From NCBI RefSeq assembly GCF_001665685.1, contig NZ_LZTB01000004.1, positions 62,001 through 126,000 on the forward strand: a stretch of 64,000 nucleotides of DNA, given 5' to 3'. The notes beneath the pieces were generated by a model. It saw only the letters and a program-made list of their open reading frames with translations, had not been told where the DNA came from and searched no databases. Positions 1-9,186 of this stretch are shown piece by piece. Source of the stretch: Mycobacterium sp. 852013-50091_SCH5140682. GTDB lineage: Bacteria > Actinomycetota > Actinomycetes > Mycobacteriales > Mycobacteriaceae. Position 1 is the stretch's first letter. Each line of letters starts with the position of its first letter. The position numbers and the translations under genes are program-made.

Positions 1-1160
1 ATCTCTGGGACCGGGAGCTCACGTTCGATCCCGTCGAGCCCGGCCGCGATGGTGGCCGAGTACGCGTAGTAAGGATTCACGTCGCCGCCCGGTATCCGGT
101 TCTCCACGCGGTAGGACGGCCCGCTTCCGACCAGCCGGAACGCACACGAGCGGTTGTCGTTGCCCAGCGCGATCGCGGTCCCGGCGAACTGATCAGGTTG
201 GAATCGCTTGTAGGAGTTGATGGTCGGCGCGAACATCAACGTCATATCGGCGGCGTGAGCCAACTGGCCTGCGACGAAAGAGCCGAATTGCTGCGACATT
301 CCTCCGCCCGGCTGAGCCGTCCAGCACAGGCTGGTGTCCTGCTCGGTCGACCACATGCTGACATGCAGGTGACACGAGGAACCCACCTCGTCGATCTTCG
401 GTTTGGCCATGAAGGTGACGGTGAGGTCGGCGGCATGGGCGAGCTGCTTGACGCCGTACTTGAACAGCACGTGCCGGTCTGCCATGTCGAGGGTGTCGCA
501 GTAGTCGAGGGTGACCTCCTGCTGGCCCAGCCCCCACTCGGGTTTGGACGACTCGACCGGTACGCCGAACTGGGGCATCTGGTTGCGGATCTGCTCGATG
601 AACCAGTCATCACGGCCGGCCTGCACCATCTGGTAGTCAGACCGGTAGTCGGACAACATCTTCAGATTCTGGTAGCCCAGTTCCCAGGCCTGCCGGGGTG
701 GTGTGGCGGCAAGGAAAAACTCCAGCTCGGAGGCGAACTTGAAGCGCAAGCCGCACTCACGAGCTCGTTCCACCTGACGTCGCAGAATCGTGCGCGGCGC
801 CACCTCAAGCAGCGCGTCGGAGTTCGTCTCGTACGCATCGCAGATCACCAGTGCGACATGGGGTTCCCACGGGACCCGACGCAACGTGGTGAGGTCGGGG
901 ACCAGCCGAATGTCGGCCCAACCGTTGGCAGCGTTGGATACCGGCAGGTCCAACGGGTTCATTTCCAGGTCGACGGCGAAGATGAAACTACTGGCGTTGA
1001 TGCCGTCACCGGACAGGCCGAGCGATCGAAATGCCGGGACCGTCAGCCGTTTCCCGACGAGCCGCCCGTACGGATCCGGAGTAGCACAGACAACGGTGTT
1101 GATCTCGCCCGATTCGGCCAGGTCGTCGAATTGCTCGAGCGTAAGGGATGACATGTTCAT
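1..1160 (-). CDS. Glutamine synthetase family ligase (3' end outside window)
   Basis: About 386 residues are visible; the C-terminus lies beyond the window edge. The protein has the type I glutamine synthetase fold signatures: an SELEFFL strand (near residue 135) and CHLHVSM (near 240) that supply metal and glutamate ligands, then NSYKRFQPDQF and VENRIPGGDVNPY in the ATP/glutamate site. Family members of this size in actinobacteria (GlnA3/GlnA4, PuuA types) join glutamate to amines instead of ammonia, so a gamma-glutamyl-amine ligase is a reasonable inference; the substrate cannot be read from sequence. The ATG overlaps the TGA of the preceding ligase gene (ATGA), so the two paralogous ligases are translationally coupled and may act together. 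Confidence 0.9.
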   Translation of the reverse strand, partial: MNMSSLTLEQFDDLAESGEINTVVCATPDPYGRLVGKRLTVPAFRSLGLSGDGINASSFIFAVDLEMNPLDLPVSNAANGWADIRLVPDLTTLRRVPWEPHVALVICDAYETNSDALLEVAPRTILRRQVERARECGLRFKFASELEFFLAATPPRQAWELGYQNLKMLSDYRSDYQMVQAGRDDWFIEQIRNQMPQFGVPVESSKPEWGLGQQEVTLDYCDTLDMADRHVLFKYGVKQLAHAADLTVTFMAKPKIDEVGSSCHLHVSMWSTEQDTSLCWTAQPGGGMSQQFGSFVAGQLAHAADMTLMFAPTINSYKRFQPDQFAGTAIALGNDNRSCAFRLVGSGPSYRVENRIPGGDVNPYYAYSATIAAGLDGIERELPVPE

Positions 1161-2419
1161 TGGTGCTCCAGGTGACGGGTGAGTTCCCAGGTGGTGATGT
1201 TCTGCCGCAGCCACTGCTCATAGCGGTCGGCCTCAGCGCGCCGGGTGGGGGCGAAGGATCCACAGAACGGCTTCCCGAGCAGTTCGACCAGCCAGGAGGA
1301 ATCTTCGAACAACGCCACCGCACTGCGTAAATCGGCCGGAAGCGCAGCCACCTGCTCGCCGGCTGCCGGCAATACGAATCTCTCCGTCAATCCGTGCAGC
1401 CCGGCAGCCAACACCGCGTCGGCCACCAGATACGGGCTAGCGTCAGCACCCGGGCGACGATGCTCGACCCGCGCAGAAGCGGTGTCGGTGAGGATGACCC
1501 GGCAGGATTGTCCGCGGTCGTCATGGCCCCACGCGGCGGCGGCCGGCGTGAACATCTGCGGGTCGATGCGCTTGTAGGAGTTCACGTACGGATTGAGCAT
1601 CGCTGTGGTGTCGGCCATGCCGGTCAGGAGACCCGCCAGGTAGCTCTGTCCCTCGCGCGACAGCCCGCGAGCTCCGTCGGAGAACACGTTGACGCCGCCC
1701 CGCATCAGACTGGAATGGACGTGTCCACCCGCACCCGACTTGTCGGCGAACGGCTTCGCCATGAAACTCGCGTGCAGACCTCGCTCGGCACACATGTCAC
1801 GCAGGTATTGCCGCGCTCGCACGGCGCTGTCGGCGGCTTTCAACGCGGGCGCGGGCGCGAGGGTGAATTCGAAAAAACCGGGGCCGAGTTCGGAGTGGAA
1901 CATCTCCACGGTGATCCCGATCGACTCCATGCGATTGATGAACTCTGTTGCCAATGACGATGTTTCGGCGGACCTGGTGAGGCTGTAGGCGTTCTCCGTG
2001 GCGCCGAACGGTCGGCGGTCACCGTCGAACAACCACAGTTCATACTCGAAGCCCAGCACGGGTTGCAGGTCGAGTTCGTCGTAGCGGCGCAGCAGACTCT
2101 GCAGCGCGTTGCGCGGCGACATCTCCACCGGGTGCCCGTCGGCCCCAACCAGATCGGCAATCACCGCGTCGGCCCCGTCGCGCCAACTCAGATCGATACG
2201 AGTCGACTCATCCGGAACCAGCCTGGCATCGGGATAGCCATTGGCCGCGTTGCTGAAGGGAGTGTCTGCGACTTCGTCGGCCACCGACAGCCCGTACAGG
2301 ATCGTGCACATCGCGAGACTGACGGTGCCCTGGGTCTTGCTGGTGCGCACCAGCTTTCCCCGGATTCCGAGATCGTAGTCGGGCACTTCGAGCTGGGTCA
2401 TTGATACGCGCTCAGTCAC
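1157..2419 (-). CDS. Glutamine synthetase family ligase
   Basis: A 420-residue type I glutamine-synthetase-like protein. Visible are FEYELWL (124-130), GGHVHSS (231-237), NPYVNSYKR (276-284) and VEHRRPGADASPY (318-330), the metal, nucleotide and substrate signatures. The chosen start is a GTG with GGAGGAG six bases upstream; it overlaps the previous gene by 8 bases. A downstream ATG (MTQLEV) is the alternative. It differs strongly from the neighbouring ligase, so this is not a recent duplication. Because neither is a housekeeping GlnA and both sit with SDRs, a DUF1116 protein and a nearby amino-acid permease, a gamma-glutamylating step in amine catabolism is inferred, not shown. Confidence 0.9.
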   Translation of the reverse strand: MTERVSMTQLEVPDYDLGIRGKLVRTSKTQGTVSLAMCTILYGLSVADEVADTPFSNAANGYPDARLVPDESTRIDLSWRDGADAVIADLVGADGHPVEMSPRNALQSLLRRYDELDLQPVLGFEYELWLFDGDRRPFGATENAYSLTRSAETSSLATEFINRMESIGITVEMFHSELGPGFFEFTLAPAPALKAADSAVRARQYLRDMCAERGLHASFMAKPFADKSGAGGHVHSSLMRGGVNVFSDGARGLSREGQSYLAGLLTGMADTTAMLNPYVNSYKRIDPQMFTPAAAAWGHDDRGQSCRVILTDTASARVEHRRPGADASPYLVADAVLAAGLHGLTERFVLPAAGEQVAALPADLRSAVALFEDSSWLVELLGKPFCGSFAPTRRAEADRYEQWLRQNITTWELTRHLEHQ

Positions 2420-3476
2420 GGTCTGCTCCTCCGTGTGGGACTGGCCGGCGCCCCGGATCACGGCCGACGCGCCGGTAGACGTAATCGGGCACGTCGGCGG
2501 GGTCGCGATACACCCACCAGGTGCAGGAGGTAACCGGCGCATCCGGGTCCCACGTCGGGGCGTCGATGACCCGCGTCGGGTACCCCAGACGATCAATTGG
2601 CATGACCTCGTTGAGCTGACAGCAGTGCACGCAGTAGGAACAGATGCCGACAGCGTTCCAGGCCCAGTCGTGGGGTTCGGTGGTGACCGCGAATCCGAAC
2701 GGCGCACCGGAGCGCGGCGCACCGTCCGTGATGCGCGGGTCGAGCGACCGACCTCCGGATCCGCATGGGGCGAAACGGAATCCGATGCGCGTGGGTTCAT
2801 CGATGATCTCGATGTCGCCCGCCCGGCCGGTGCCGGTGAGATGGGCGTGGAAGCCGTCGACGATGGCGACCATCAGCTGATGCGCCGAATCCGACCACGG
2901 TTGGTTGTCGAGGGAGTAACGGCGGGCGTGCACCTCGTACCAGTCGTCCATCAGGAAATCCCACAGCCCGCCGAGGCTGTCCTCGCCGACCAATCGGGTC
3001 GCGATGTCGACGAGGCCGGCGACCCGGTCGACGGCACGATCGTGGATGCCCTGCCACACCGCGCGGGCGTGTTCGATCGCGTCGGCTGCATCCGATGTTC
3101 CGCGACGGCACGCCGCGGCGGCCGTGTCGACGGCGGCGGTGAACTGCGGCCACTGCGCTTGGATGCCTTCCATGGCGGGCGCACCGATCAGGGTCGTCAG
3201 AGCAGCTACCGCGGCCGTGACCTTCTCGGCAGGCACGCCGTGGCCGAGAATCCATTCGGTGGTGGCCTCGGGCCAGCGCTCGTAGATGTCGCGAAGCTCG
3301 TCGGCCTCCAATACCGCCACCTCGACGAGTTGTGCTGCTGCGGCACCGTCGCCCGCGGTCAACTTTTCGGCCGCGACGCCGAACGTGCCCTTGGCGAGCT
3401 GGTCCCAGGTTCCGGTGCGGGCCAACCTCCCTAGCGAGGGCTCGTAGGCGACGACGGAAGTTTCGTTCATCGTCAT
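2412..3476 (-). CDS. Unknown protein with a Cys-rich putative metal site
   Basis: I do not recognise the family of this 354-residue protein. The N-terminal two thirds look alpha-helical and Ala-rich, without signal peptide or membrane segment. The C-terminal third is distinctive: PCGSGGR (237-243), then C279, C282, H284, C285 and C286 in ICSYCVHCC, and C318 in SCTWW. Such clustered Cys/His suggest a zinc or iron-sulfur site (inference). It is the fourth gene of a tightly overlapped operon, starting in an ATGA overlap with the upstream SDR and ending inside the start region of a glutamine-synthetase-like ligase, so it very likely acts in the same pathway. A second ATG two codons in is an equally possible start. 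Confidence 0.8.
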   Translation of the reverse strand: MTMNETSVVAYEPSLGRLARTGTWDQLAKGTFGVAAEKLTAGDGAAAAQLVEVAVLEADELRDIYERWPEATTEWILGHGVPAEKVTAAVAALTTLIGAPAMEGIQAQWPQFTAAVDTAAAACRRGTSDAADAIEHARAVWQGIHDRAVDRVAGLVDIATRLVGEDSLGGLWDFLMDDWYEVHARRYSLDNQPWSDSAHQLMVAIVDGFHAHLTGTGRAGDIEIIDEPTRIGFRFAPCGSGGRSLDPRITDGAPRSGAPFGFAVTTEPHDWAWNAVGICSYCVHCCQLNEVMPIDRLGYPTRVIDAPTWDPDAPVTSCTWWVYRDPADVPDYVYRRVGRDPGRRPVPHGGADRD

Positions 3477-4243
3477 GTCAGCGCGAACCCTCCGTCGACG
3501 CGCAGGTCGGTACCGGTGATGTAGCCGGCCTGATCGCTGAGCAGGAACGCCACCGCCGAGGCGATGTCGTCGGGCTGGGCGAAGCGTCCGGCAGGCACTC
3601 GCGCAGCCAACGCGGGCGGGAGCACGGAGGTGTCACCATGCGCGGCAGCCATCGGCGTCGCCGTGAACCCTGGTGAGACGCTGTTGACGCGCACGCCGTC
3701 GGCGGCCAGGGCCCGCGCCGCGGTCTGGGTGAGCATCTGCAATCCCGCTTTCGACGCCGCGTACTGCGGCGTGGGGTCGGGGTCCGACAGCGCGATGACC
3801 CGGGTGGCCTCGATGGAGGTGATGTTGACGACGGCGGCCGCGCGAGCGCGGCGCAGTGCCGGGCCGAGGGTGTCGATGAGGTTGTACGCGCCGACCAGAT
3901 TGATCTCCAGGCAACGCAGCCAGGCCTGACGGTCGACGCCGGCGAATCCGGTGTTGTCGATGACGCCCGCGCAATTCACCAGGTACGAGACGTCGTCGAC
4001 ACCTACCGCAGCGAGCCGCTGGGCTAGTGCCTCGTCACGCACGTCCGCACCGACACCGATCTGCAGTTCGTCGGGATAGCCCGGTTCTGGATCGGGCGTG
4101 CGCACGTCCAGTCGCACCGTGCGGACTCCGGCGCCCATCAGGGTTCGGGCGATGGCCGCACCGATCCCCGAGGCAGCGCCGGTCACCAAGGCATCCCTGC
4201 CGCTGAAGGTCAGCGGCACCGTCCGAGTGGGCGCGTCGGTCAT
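3473..4243 (-). CDS. SDR family oxidoreductase
   Basis: A 256-residue classical short-chain dehydrogenase. The N-terminal TGAASGIG motif binds the dinucleotide, NCAG follows at the end of strand 4, and catalytic Ser plus YAASK are present, as is the C-terminal YITG...DGG signature. The Asp after the second strand (RLDVRTPD) suggests NAD preference. The start is the ATG in an ATGA overlap with the DUF1116 gene upstream; an in-frame extension of 16 codons is possible but would run deep into that gene. It is third in the operon. The substrate is unknown; presumably a hydroxy- or keto-intermediate of the pathway encoded here. Confidence 0.88.
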   Translation of the reverse strand: MTDAPTRTVPLTFSGRDALVTGAASGIGAAIARTLMGAGVRTVRLDVRTPDPEPGYPDELQIGVGADVRDEALAQRLAAVGVDDVSYLVNCAGVIDNTGFAGVDRQAWLRCLEINLVGAYNLIDTLGPALRRARAAAVVNITSIEATRVIALSDPDPTPQYAASKAGLQMLTQTAARALAADGVRVNSVSPGFTATPMAAAHGDTSVLPPALAARVPAGRFAQPDDIASAVAFLLSDQAGYITGTDLRVDGGFALT

Positions 4244-5514
4244 ACGGAACCGTACCGACGCTGGTGCTCGGCCATGGCGGCGGCGAAGCACTCCCGAGGC
4301 GCGCGGATCACGCCGGCGCCGATTTGGCCGCCGTCGCGACCGGCGAGCCCGACATCCATCACCGGCAGCACGCCGGTTTCCAGGACTTTGCGGGCGTCGA
4401 TACCCGTTGGCGTCCCGCGGAAGCCGAACAGTGGAATGCGGTAGGCACTGTTCTCGCCGTGCGTGATGGCGTACATCTCGCGGTTGCGCTCGATCATCGC
4501 TTCCGGCGAACCGCCCTGATACTCCTGCAGCGACAAGGCACAGGACTGCGCAAACCCGCCCAGCCCGACGGTTTCAGTGATCGGCGACTCGCCGCCCATC
4601 CAGGTGATCTCGTCCTCGGTGTGCCCGGCGAACAGCTTGCCCTCATGGATCGGTGGTGGCCCCTCGAACCAGGTGTCACCGAGGCCCGCCAGCCTGATCG
4701 CAAAACCGCGGCAGGAGAATGCCATTGCGGAGACCAGGGTCGAGCCGGGAACCACCATCGCGTCCGCCGAGGCTTTGGCGGCCGCCATCGACAACCGCAG
4801 AAAGAAGTAGTCGTTCTCGGCCAGATGCAGCATGGTGTCGCGCACCCCGGGCAGGCGGTCGTCGACCATGTCCAGGATCGCGGGCAGGATCTCGCGGTTG
4901 AACAGGATCGACGCGGCGGCGTTGCGGCTGTGCACCTCGTCGCCCATCCGCAGCGCCCGGGCGATCAGCGGCTTGAGCGCGATACCGCCGCGGCGGCGGA
5001 TGGCCTCCCCGACCACGGGTGCCAACACGTTGTTGACGTGCAGCAACCGTTCATGCACCCCGGCGTCGTAGCAGCCGTAGTTGAGACGCCGGTGCTCCTT
5101 GCCCTCATAGAAGTTGCAGTACCCACGGTTGCCGTGGGCGCGGTTCTCGACGACGAACACCGGCATCGACGCGGTGTAGATGCCGGCCAATGAGCCGACG
5201 GCGGCGTAGTCGTGGCAGGCGCCCACCTCGATCTCCCCGGAAGCGAAACGGGCGATCGCCTCGTCGCGGTCAGCCGCCAGACCTTCGAACAGCGCGCCAC
5301 CGATGAGCGCCTCGCGCTGACCTCCGCTGTAGTCGTCCCACGACATAGGGGCACCGGAGGTCAGCACCATGTTGTCGCGGTAGCCGGGCAAGACCTCGCG
5401 GGCCGGTCGCACGTCGACCACCCAAGGGTCGGCGGCATCGAGCCGGCGGAACGATTCGGCGTTGGCCGCCTCGACTGCCTCAGGCGCGGTCTCGAGCTGT
5501 TCGGCACTCACCAT
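4240..5514 (-). CDS. DUF1116 protein, AllG (YlbE)-like
   Basis: This 424-residue protein matches the DUF1116 family as I remember it: features such as HGNRGYCNF, ENDYFFLRLSMAAAK, and CALSLQEYQGGSPEAM, with a C-terminal GVIRAP segment. The E. coli member (YlbE, now AllG) works with FdrA/AllF and YlbF/AllH in the oxamate carbamoyltransferase of anaerobic allantoin breakdown. Neither FdrA/AllF nor AllH partners are present in this window, so this copy may carry out a different acyl- or carbamoyl-transfer reaction, or rely on partners elsewhere. It overlaps both neighbouring SDR genes, showing operon membership. A GTG one codon downstream is an alternative start giving a GTGA overlap. Confidence 0.78.
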   Translation of the reverse strand: MVSAEQLETAPEAVEAANAESFRRLDAADPWVVDVRPAREVLPGYRDNMVLTSGAPMSWDDYSGGQREALIGGALFEGLAADRDEAIARFASGEIEVGACHDYAAVGSLAGIYTASMPVFVVENRAHGNRGYCNFYEGKEHRRLNYGCYDAGVHERLLHVNNVLAPVVGEAIRRRGGIALKPLIARALRMGDEVHSRNAAASILFNREILPAILDMVDDRLPGVRDTMLHLAENDYFFLRLSMAAAKASADAMVVPGSTLVSAMAFSCRGFAIRLAGLGDTWFEGPPPIHEGKLFAGHTEDEITWMGGESPITETVGLGGFAQSCALSLQEYQGGSPEAMIERNREMYAITHGENSAYRIPLFGFRGTPTGIDARKVLETGVLPVMDVGLAGRDGGQIGAGVIRAPRECFAAAMAEHQRRYGSV

Positions 5515-6239
5515 GCGACGACACCACCGTCGACCAGCAACGTCTGCGCGGTGATGAACGAGGCACGCGGCGAGAGCAGGAATTCGACGGCCTCGGCGAC
5601 CTCTTCGGGCTCACCGATGCGCTTGAGCATGGCGTAACTCGCGCTGACTTCCTCACCGCCGGATACCCGCGCCATGGACGGGCTCATCGGCGCGCGGATA
5701 ACACCAGGCGCCACGTTGTTCACCCGGATGCCACGCTCGGCGAGTTCTTCGGCGACGTAGCGCGTGTAGGCCGCGATACCCGCCTTGGTCGCCCCGTACA
5801 CCGATGCCCCGCGGAACCGCCCGAAGTGGCCGGTCAGGCTCCCGATGTTCACAATGGCGCTGCCCTCGGTCAGCAAAGGCGCGACCGCGTCGGTGACGCG
5901 CGCCATGCCGGCGATGTTCACCTGGAACATCACCTCCAGCTTGGCTTCGTCAAGCTCACCCAGGAACGAATCACGCAGGACCCCAGCACAGTTGACCAAC
6001 CCGTACACGGTCTCACCGTCCGCAACCACCGACGCCAGCGCCGAGTCGATGCTCTCGGGATCGGTGACGTCCATGGCCACTGTCTGGGCGCCGACCATGC
6101 GGGCCTCGGCAAGATCGAGCGCATCGACAGCCGGCTTCACATCCGCCGCCACTGGGACGTAGTTGCTCTGGAGCAGGCGGCGACAGATCGCCTGACCGAT
6201 GACGCCGGCCCCTCCCGTCACGATGACCTTGTCTCCCAC
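5508..6239 (-). CDS. SDR family oxidoreductase
   Basis: First gene of the minus-strand operon, 243 residues from a GTG start with AAAGGA placed eight bases upstream; a start 14 codons earlier is possible but has no good ribosome site. Classical SDR motifs: TGGAGVIG near the N-terminus, NCAG, catalytic Ser in NIGS, YGATK, and the terminal FITAQTLLVDGG. The second Gly-rich position is GVIG in place of the usual GIG, which is tolerated. Its neighbours are the DUF1116 gene downstream (overlapping) and a divergent FadR-type regulator upstream, with the shared operator in between. Confidence 0.87.
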   Translation of the reverse strand: MGDKVIVTGGAGVIGQAICRRLLQSNYVPVAADVKPAVDALDLAEARMVGAQTVAMDVTDPESIDSALASVVADGETVYGLVNCAGVLRDSFLGELDEAKLEVMFQVNIAGMARVTDAVAPLLTEGSAIVNIGSLTGHFGRFRGASVYGATKAGIAAYTRYVAEELAERGIRVNNVAPGVIRAPMSPSMARVSGGEEVSASYAMLKRIGEPEEVAEAVEFLLSPRASFITAQTLLVDGGVVAW

Positions 6240-6298
6240 CGCTTGATCCTTTCGTTCGTGATGCCGATCACCTACTGACACCGAGTCTCACGCATAAA

Positions 6299-6328
6299 GA
6301 CCTATTGGTCAAGTTTTTAGTTCTTTTA
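6299..6328. promoter_or_regulatory. Putative FadR-type operator, copy 1
   Basis: In the divergent interval between the SDR operon and the GntR gene lies GACCTATTGGTC followed by AAG and TTTTTAGTTCTTTTA. The GACC-N4-GGTC part is an inverted repeat. On the opposite strand at 9116-9145 nearly the same string recurs (GGTCTATAGGTC, TTG, TTTTTAGTTCTTTTA), and a third, weaker copy is at 9187-9214. Conservation outside coding DNA at three related promoters indicates a regulator site, most likely for the adjacent GntR protein (inference). Confidence 0.65.
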
Positions 6329-6411
6329 CGCCGATTTAGTCCAAAGGCCCAGGCCTTACCTGATTTGACAGTCAGATGAGTTACCCTTCGAGCAAGCGAA
6401 AAGGGGTAGCC

Positions 6412-7152
6412 ATGGTGTCACCGTCGAGCAAAGCCGCACTGAGTCCCGTGCGTCAGATCCCGGCGCACGAACTGGTGGTCGACCAGATGCGACGCGCCCT
6501 GGAGTTGGGCCAGTTCCGCCCCGGTGACCGGATGCCGACCGAACGCGAGCTGTCCGAGATGCTCGATGTATCGCGCACGACGGTGCGAGCCGCGGTGGCA
6601 GTGCTGGAACGCGAGGGACTCATCGCGGTCCGACGAGGGCGCGGCGGCGGGTTCACCGTGCAGGCTCCGGAATACGACGCCGCACAGATGCGCCGCGAGA
6701 TGCGCGCCAACAAGCGGGCCATCCGCGACGCGTTCGACTACCGAATCATCGTCGAAACCGGAGCGACGCGGTTGGCGGCCGAACGGCGCCGCAGCGTCGA
6801 CCTGACCGACCTGCACAAGCTTTTGACCAGCATGGACGCCGCACTCGACACCGCGCTCAACGATCAATCCGGCCAGCACACCACCGAATTCCAAACCCTC
6901 GACACCGCGTTTCACATGGGCATCGCACAAGCCGCGCAGAACGAGCGCCTGCTCGATGCGGTGGCCGACGCGCGGCGACGGATGTGGCTGCCGGTGGGCG
7001 CGATCTTCGGCCGGCTCGAGCCCAATGCCAACGACTTCCACGAGTCCATCCTGGAAGCGATCGAGAACCGCGAACCGGAACTGGCCGCCGAGCGGATGGA
7101 AGCCCATATCAACGACACCCGACACACCATCGAGTCCTGGCTCAAACGCTGA
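6412..7152 (+). CDS. GntR/FadR-family transcriptional regulator
   Basis: A 246-residue regulator. Residues about 10-80 form the GntR winged helix (PTERELSEMLDVSRTTVRAA region), ending in GRGGGFTV; the rest is an all-helical FCD effector domain with the conserved Asp/His ligands (FHMGIAQAAQN, HESILEAI). AAGGGG lies just upstream of the chosen ATG; an in-frame ATG 12 codons earlier lacks this. It is transcribed divergently from the ligase/DUF1116 operon and shares an operator-like repeat with it and with the permease/glutaminase interval, so it probably controls all of these in response to a carboxylate intermediate. Confidence 0.88.
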   Translation: MVSPSSKAALSPVRQIPAHELVVDQMRRALELGQFRPGDRMPTERELSEMLDVSRTTVRAAVAVLEREGLIAVRRGRGGGFTVQAPEYDAAQMRREMRANKRAIRDAFDYRIIVETGATRLAAERRRSVDLTDLHKLLTSMDAALDTALNDQSGQHTTEFQTLDTAFHMGIAQAAQNERLLDAVADARRRMWLPVGAIFGRLEPNANDFHESILEAIENREPELAAERMEAHINDTRHTIESWLKR

Positions 7153-7162
7153 GCACGAGGTG

Positions 7163-7507
7163 CTACAGCGACGCAGGCAGTTCCGGCAGCGTCTGGCCGC
7201 CGTCGACCACGAAGGTCTGACCGGTGATGAACGACGCCTCTTCGCTGGCGAAAAACATTGCTGCCGCGGCGATATCGTCAGGTGAGCCGAGTCGATGCTG
7301 CGGTATGCACGCCTGCGGGTCGGCAATGTCGGCCAACACGCCATGAACCCGCTCGCCGAGCCGGTACGTGGCGGCTTCCAGCACGTCCGGGCTGCGGCCG
7401 CTGATCGCGACCGCAGCTCCAGCGCGCAGGAATCCCTGGGCGATCCCGAACCCTATGCCCCGGCTGCCGCCGGTGACCAGCACCCGCATCGTCGACCAAT
7501 CGGTCAT
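7163..7507 (-). pseudogene. SDR remnant with in-frame internal deletion
   Basis: The 114-residue product has a normal SDR N-terminus ([12 protein letters not shown], through strand 3 at VLADIADP) and then jumps directly to a normal SDR C-terminus ([16 protein letters not shown]...[13 protein letters not shown]). Roughly 130-140 residues carrying NAG, catalytic Ser and YxxxK are missing, but the frame is kept and there is no stop. It begins in an ATGA overlap with the permease gene, so it is probably still translated. It cannot be an active dehydrogenase. Most likely it is a decaying gene; a retained dinucleotide-binding role is possible but unsupported. Confidence 0.75.
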
Positions 7508-9042
7508 GCCCGATCCGCCGCCAGCAGTTCGTCGGGTCGGTCGTCGAACACGGTGCTACCGATACGGGCGTAGCGGCGTGGGTTGGTTTTGCGCCACACG
7601 GCCGCGACGGCCATCGACCCGAGGAACAAAAGACCGACTATCCACGGGATCAATTTGAAAAATAATGTGTCAGAAGCACTTCCGGCAGCAGCCGTCATGT
7701 TGGAGGCCATCAGGTAGATCACGTACAACATGCCAAACCCGCCCACGGCCGGCGCCACCAGCGTGCGCCACCAGTGCGCAGTCTCGGGATGCTCCTTCTT
7801 GACGTGGAAGTACACGATCGTCGAGATCGAGGACATCGTCTGCACGATCAGCAGACACAGCGTGGCCAGGATCGCGACGAGTACGAACAACACAGCGTAA
7901 GGATCGCTGTCCGATACCGCGCAGATGATCAGCAGTACGGCAGCGAACACACTCTGGGTCAATGACGCCACCCACGGCGAGGCGTGCCGGTGATGTGCTC
8001 CACCCAGCCGGCGCCACAGCAGGCCGTCGCGACCGAACGCGAACAGGTAGCGGGCCGCTGAGTTGTGGATGGCCAGCGCACATGCGAACGAGCCGCCCAG
8101 CACCAGCCACTCGAAGGCGGTCACACCCCACTCACCGAGATACTCCCGGGCAGGGCTGTAGAGCAATTGGAAGGGATCGGAGCTCGAGGCCAGTTCCACG
8201 GCCTTGTCCGGACCATTGCCGACGATGACGCCCCAGGAGATGAAGGTGTAGAACGCGCCGATGCCGATGACCGCGATCATCGTGGCCCGCGGCACGATGC
8301 TCTTGGGGTCCTTGGACTCCTCGCCGTAGATCGCGGTGGACTCGAAACCGACCCAGGACCAGAACGCCATCAGCAGGCCCAATCCGACGACGCCACCTGC
8401 CACGCCGTTGGTGGACAGCGCCGACACCGGGCTCAGCGACGTGAAGCTCATCCCGTGCGGGTGGTGGATGAGCGACGCGATGGCGCTGATGCTGAGCATG
8501 CCGATCTCGCAGACCAGCACCACGCCGAGCACCTTGGCGGCGACCGAGATGTCGAAATGCGACAGCACCGCGATCACCACGAGGCACACCGCCGCGTAGA
8601 CCTCCCACGGCAGGTTGATCCCGAGCTGCTGGCTGAATGCCTGGTTGGTGAACGCCGAGAAGATACCGATCAGGCCGGCTTCCATCGTCATGTAAGTGAA
8701 CATCGACATCACGCCGGCTGCCAGACCCGGGATCTTCGACCATCCGCGCGAGACGAATGTGTAGAACGCGCCGGCGGCGGTGATGTGCCGGGCCAGCGCG
8801 ATGAATCCGACGCTGAAGATGGTGAGGACCACCGTCGCGATGACGAACCCGCCCGGGGCGCCTAGACCGTTACCGAAACCCACTGCCACAGGCAGGTTTC
8901 CGGTCATCGCCGTGATGGGCGCGGAGAATGCCACCACCATGAATACCACGCCGACCAGGCCGATCGCTCCACGCTTGAGGGTCGCACGACTCCCGTCCGA
9001 GCCGGTCGCGGGCGGTGCCGCGGGTGTTGATTCAACGGCCAT
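7504..9042 (-). CDS. APC family amino-acid/amine permease
   Basis: A 512-residue integral membrane protein with about twelve hydrophobic segments. The first one carries a GxG-type unwound stretch and the [20 protein letters not shown] region around TM6 is typical of amino-acid/polyamine/organocation transporters. The ATG at this start has AGGAAGG seven bases upstream; a TTG two codons earlier is less likely. Two copies of the putative FadR-type operator lie upstream, shared with the divergent glutaminase gene, so the permease probably imports the substrate of the region 1 pathway. The downstream SDR remnant is translationally coupled. Confidence 0.9.
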   Translation of the reverse strand: MAVESTPAAPPATGSDGSRATLKRGAIGLVGVVFMVVAFSAPITAMTGNLPVAVGFGNGLGAPGGFVIATVVLTIFSVGFIALARHITAAGAFYTFVSRGWSKIPGLAAGVMSMFTYMTMEAGLIGIFSAFTNQAFSQQLGINLPWEVYAAVCLVVIAVLSHFDISVAAKVLGVVLVCEIGMLSISAIASLIHHPHGMSFTSLSPVSALSTNGVAGGVVGLGLLMAFWSWVGFESTAIYGEESKDPKSIVPRATMIAVIGIGAFYTFISWGVIVGNGPDKAVELASSSDPFQLLYSPAREYLGEWGVTAFEWLVLGGSFACALAIHNSAARYLFAFGRDGLLWRRLGGAHHRHASPWVASLTQSVFAAVLLIICAVSDSDPYAVLFVLVAILATLCLLIVQTMSSISTIVYFHVKKEHPETAHWWRTLVAPAVGGFGMLYVIYLMASNMTAAAGSASDTLFFKLIPWIVGLLFLGSMAVAAVWRKTNPRRYARIGSTVFDDRPDELLAADRA

Positions 9043-9115
9043 GGGCAAGCCTTCCTTTCCTGATACCTACCCGGTGCAACGTGACGTTCGTTACAGGTGA
9101 CGCGAGCGTACGATC

Positions 9116-9145
9116 TAAAAGAACTAAAAACAAGACCTATAGACC
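9116..9145. promoter_or_regulatory. Putative FadR-type operator, copy 2
   Basis: TAAAAGAACTAAAAAC followed by AAGACCTATAGACC. Read on the minus strand this repeats copy 1 (6299-6328) with only a few mismatches, including a 15-base identical block TTTTTAGTTCTTTTA. It lies about 75 bases upstream of the permease ATG. Confidence 0.65.
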
Positions 9146-9186
9146 AAATCTCGGGAACGTGACATGCTGTTAACCAGTTGCGCCAC

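Noticed and set aside
6332..6345. A further TTTAGTCC-like half site beside operator copy 1
   Set aside because: Only a short partial match; too weak to count as a fourth copy.
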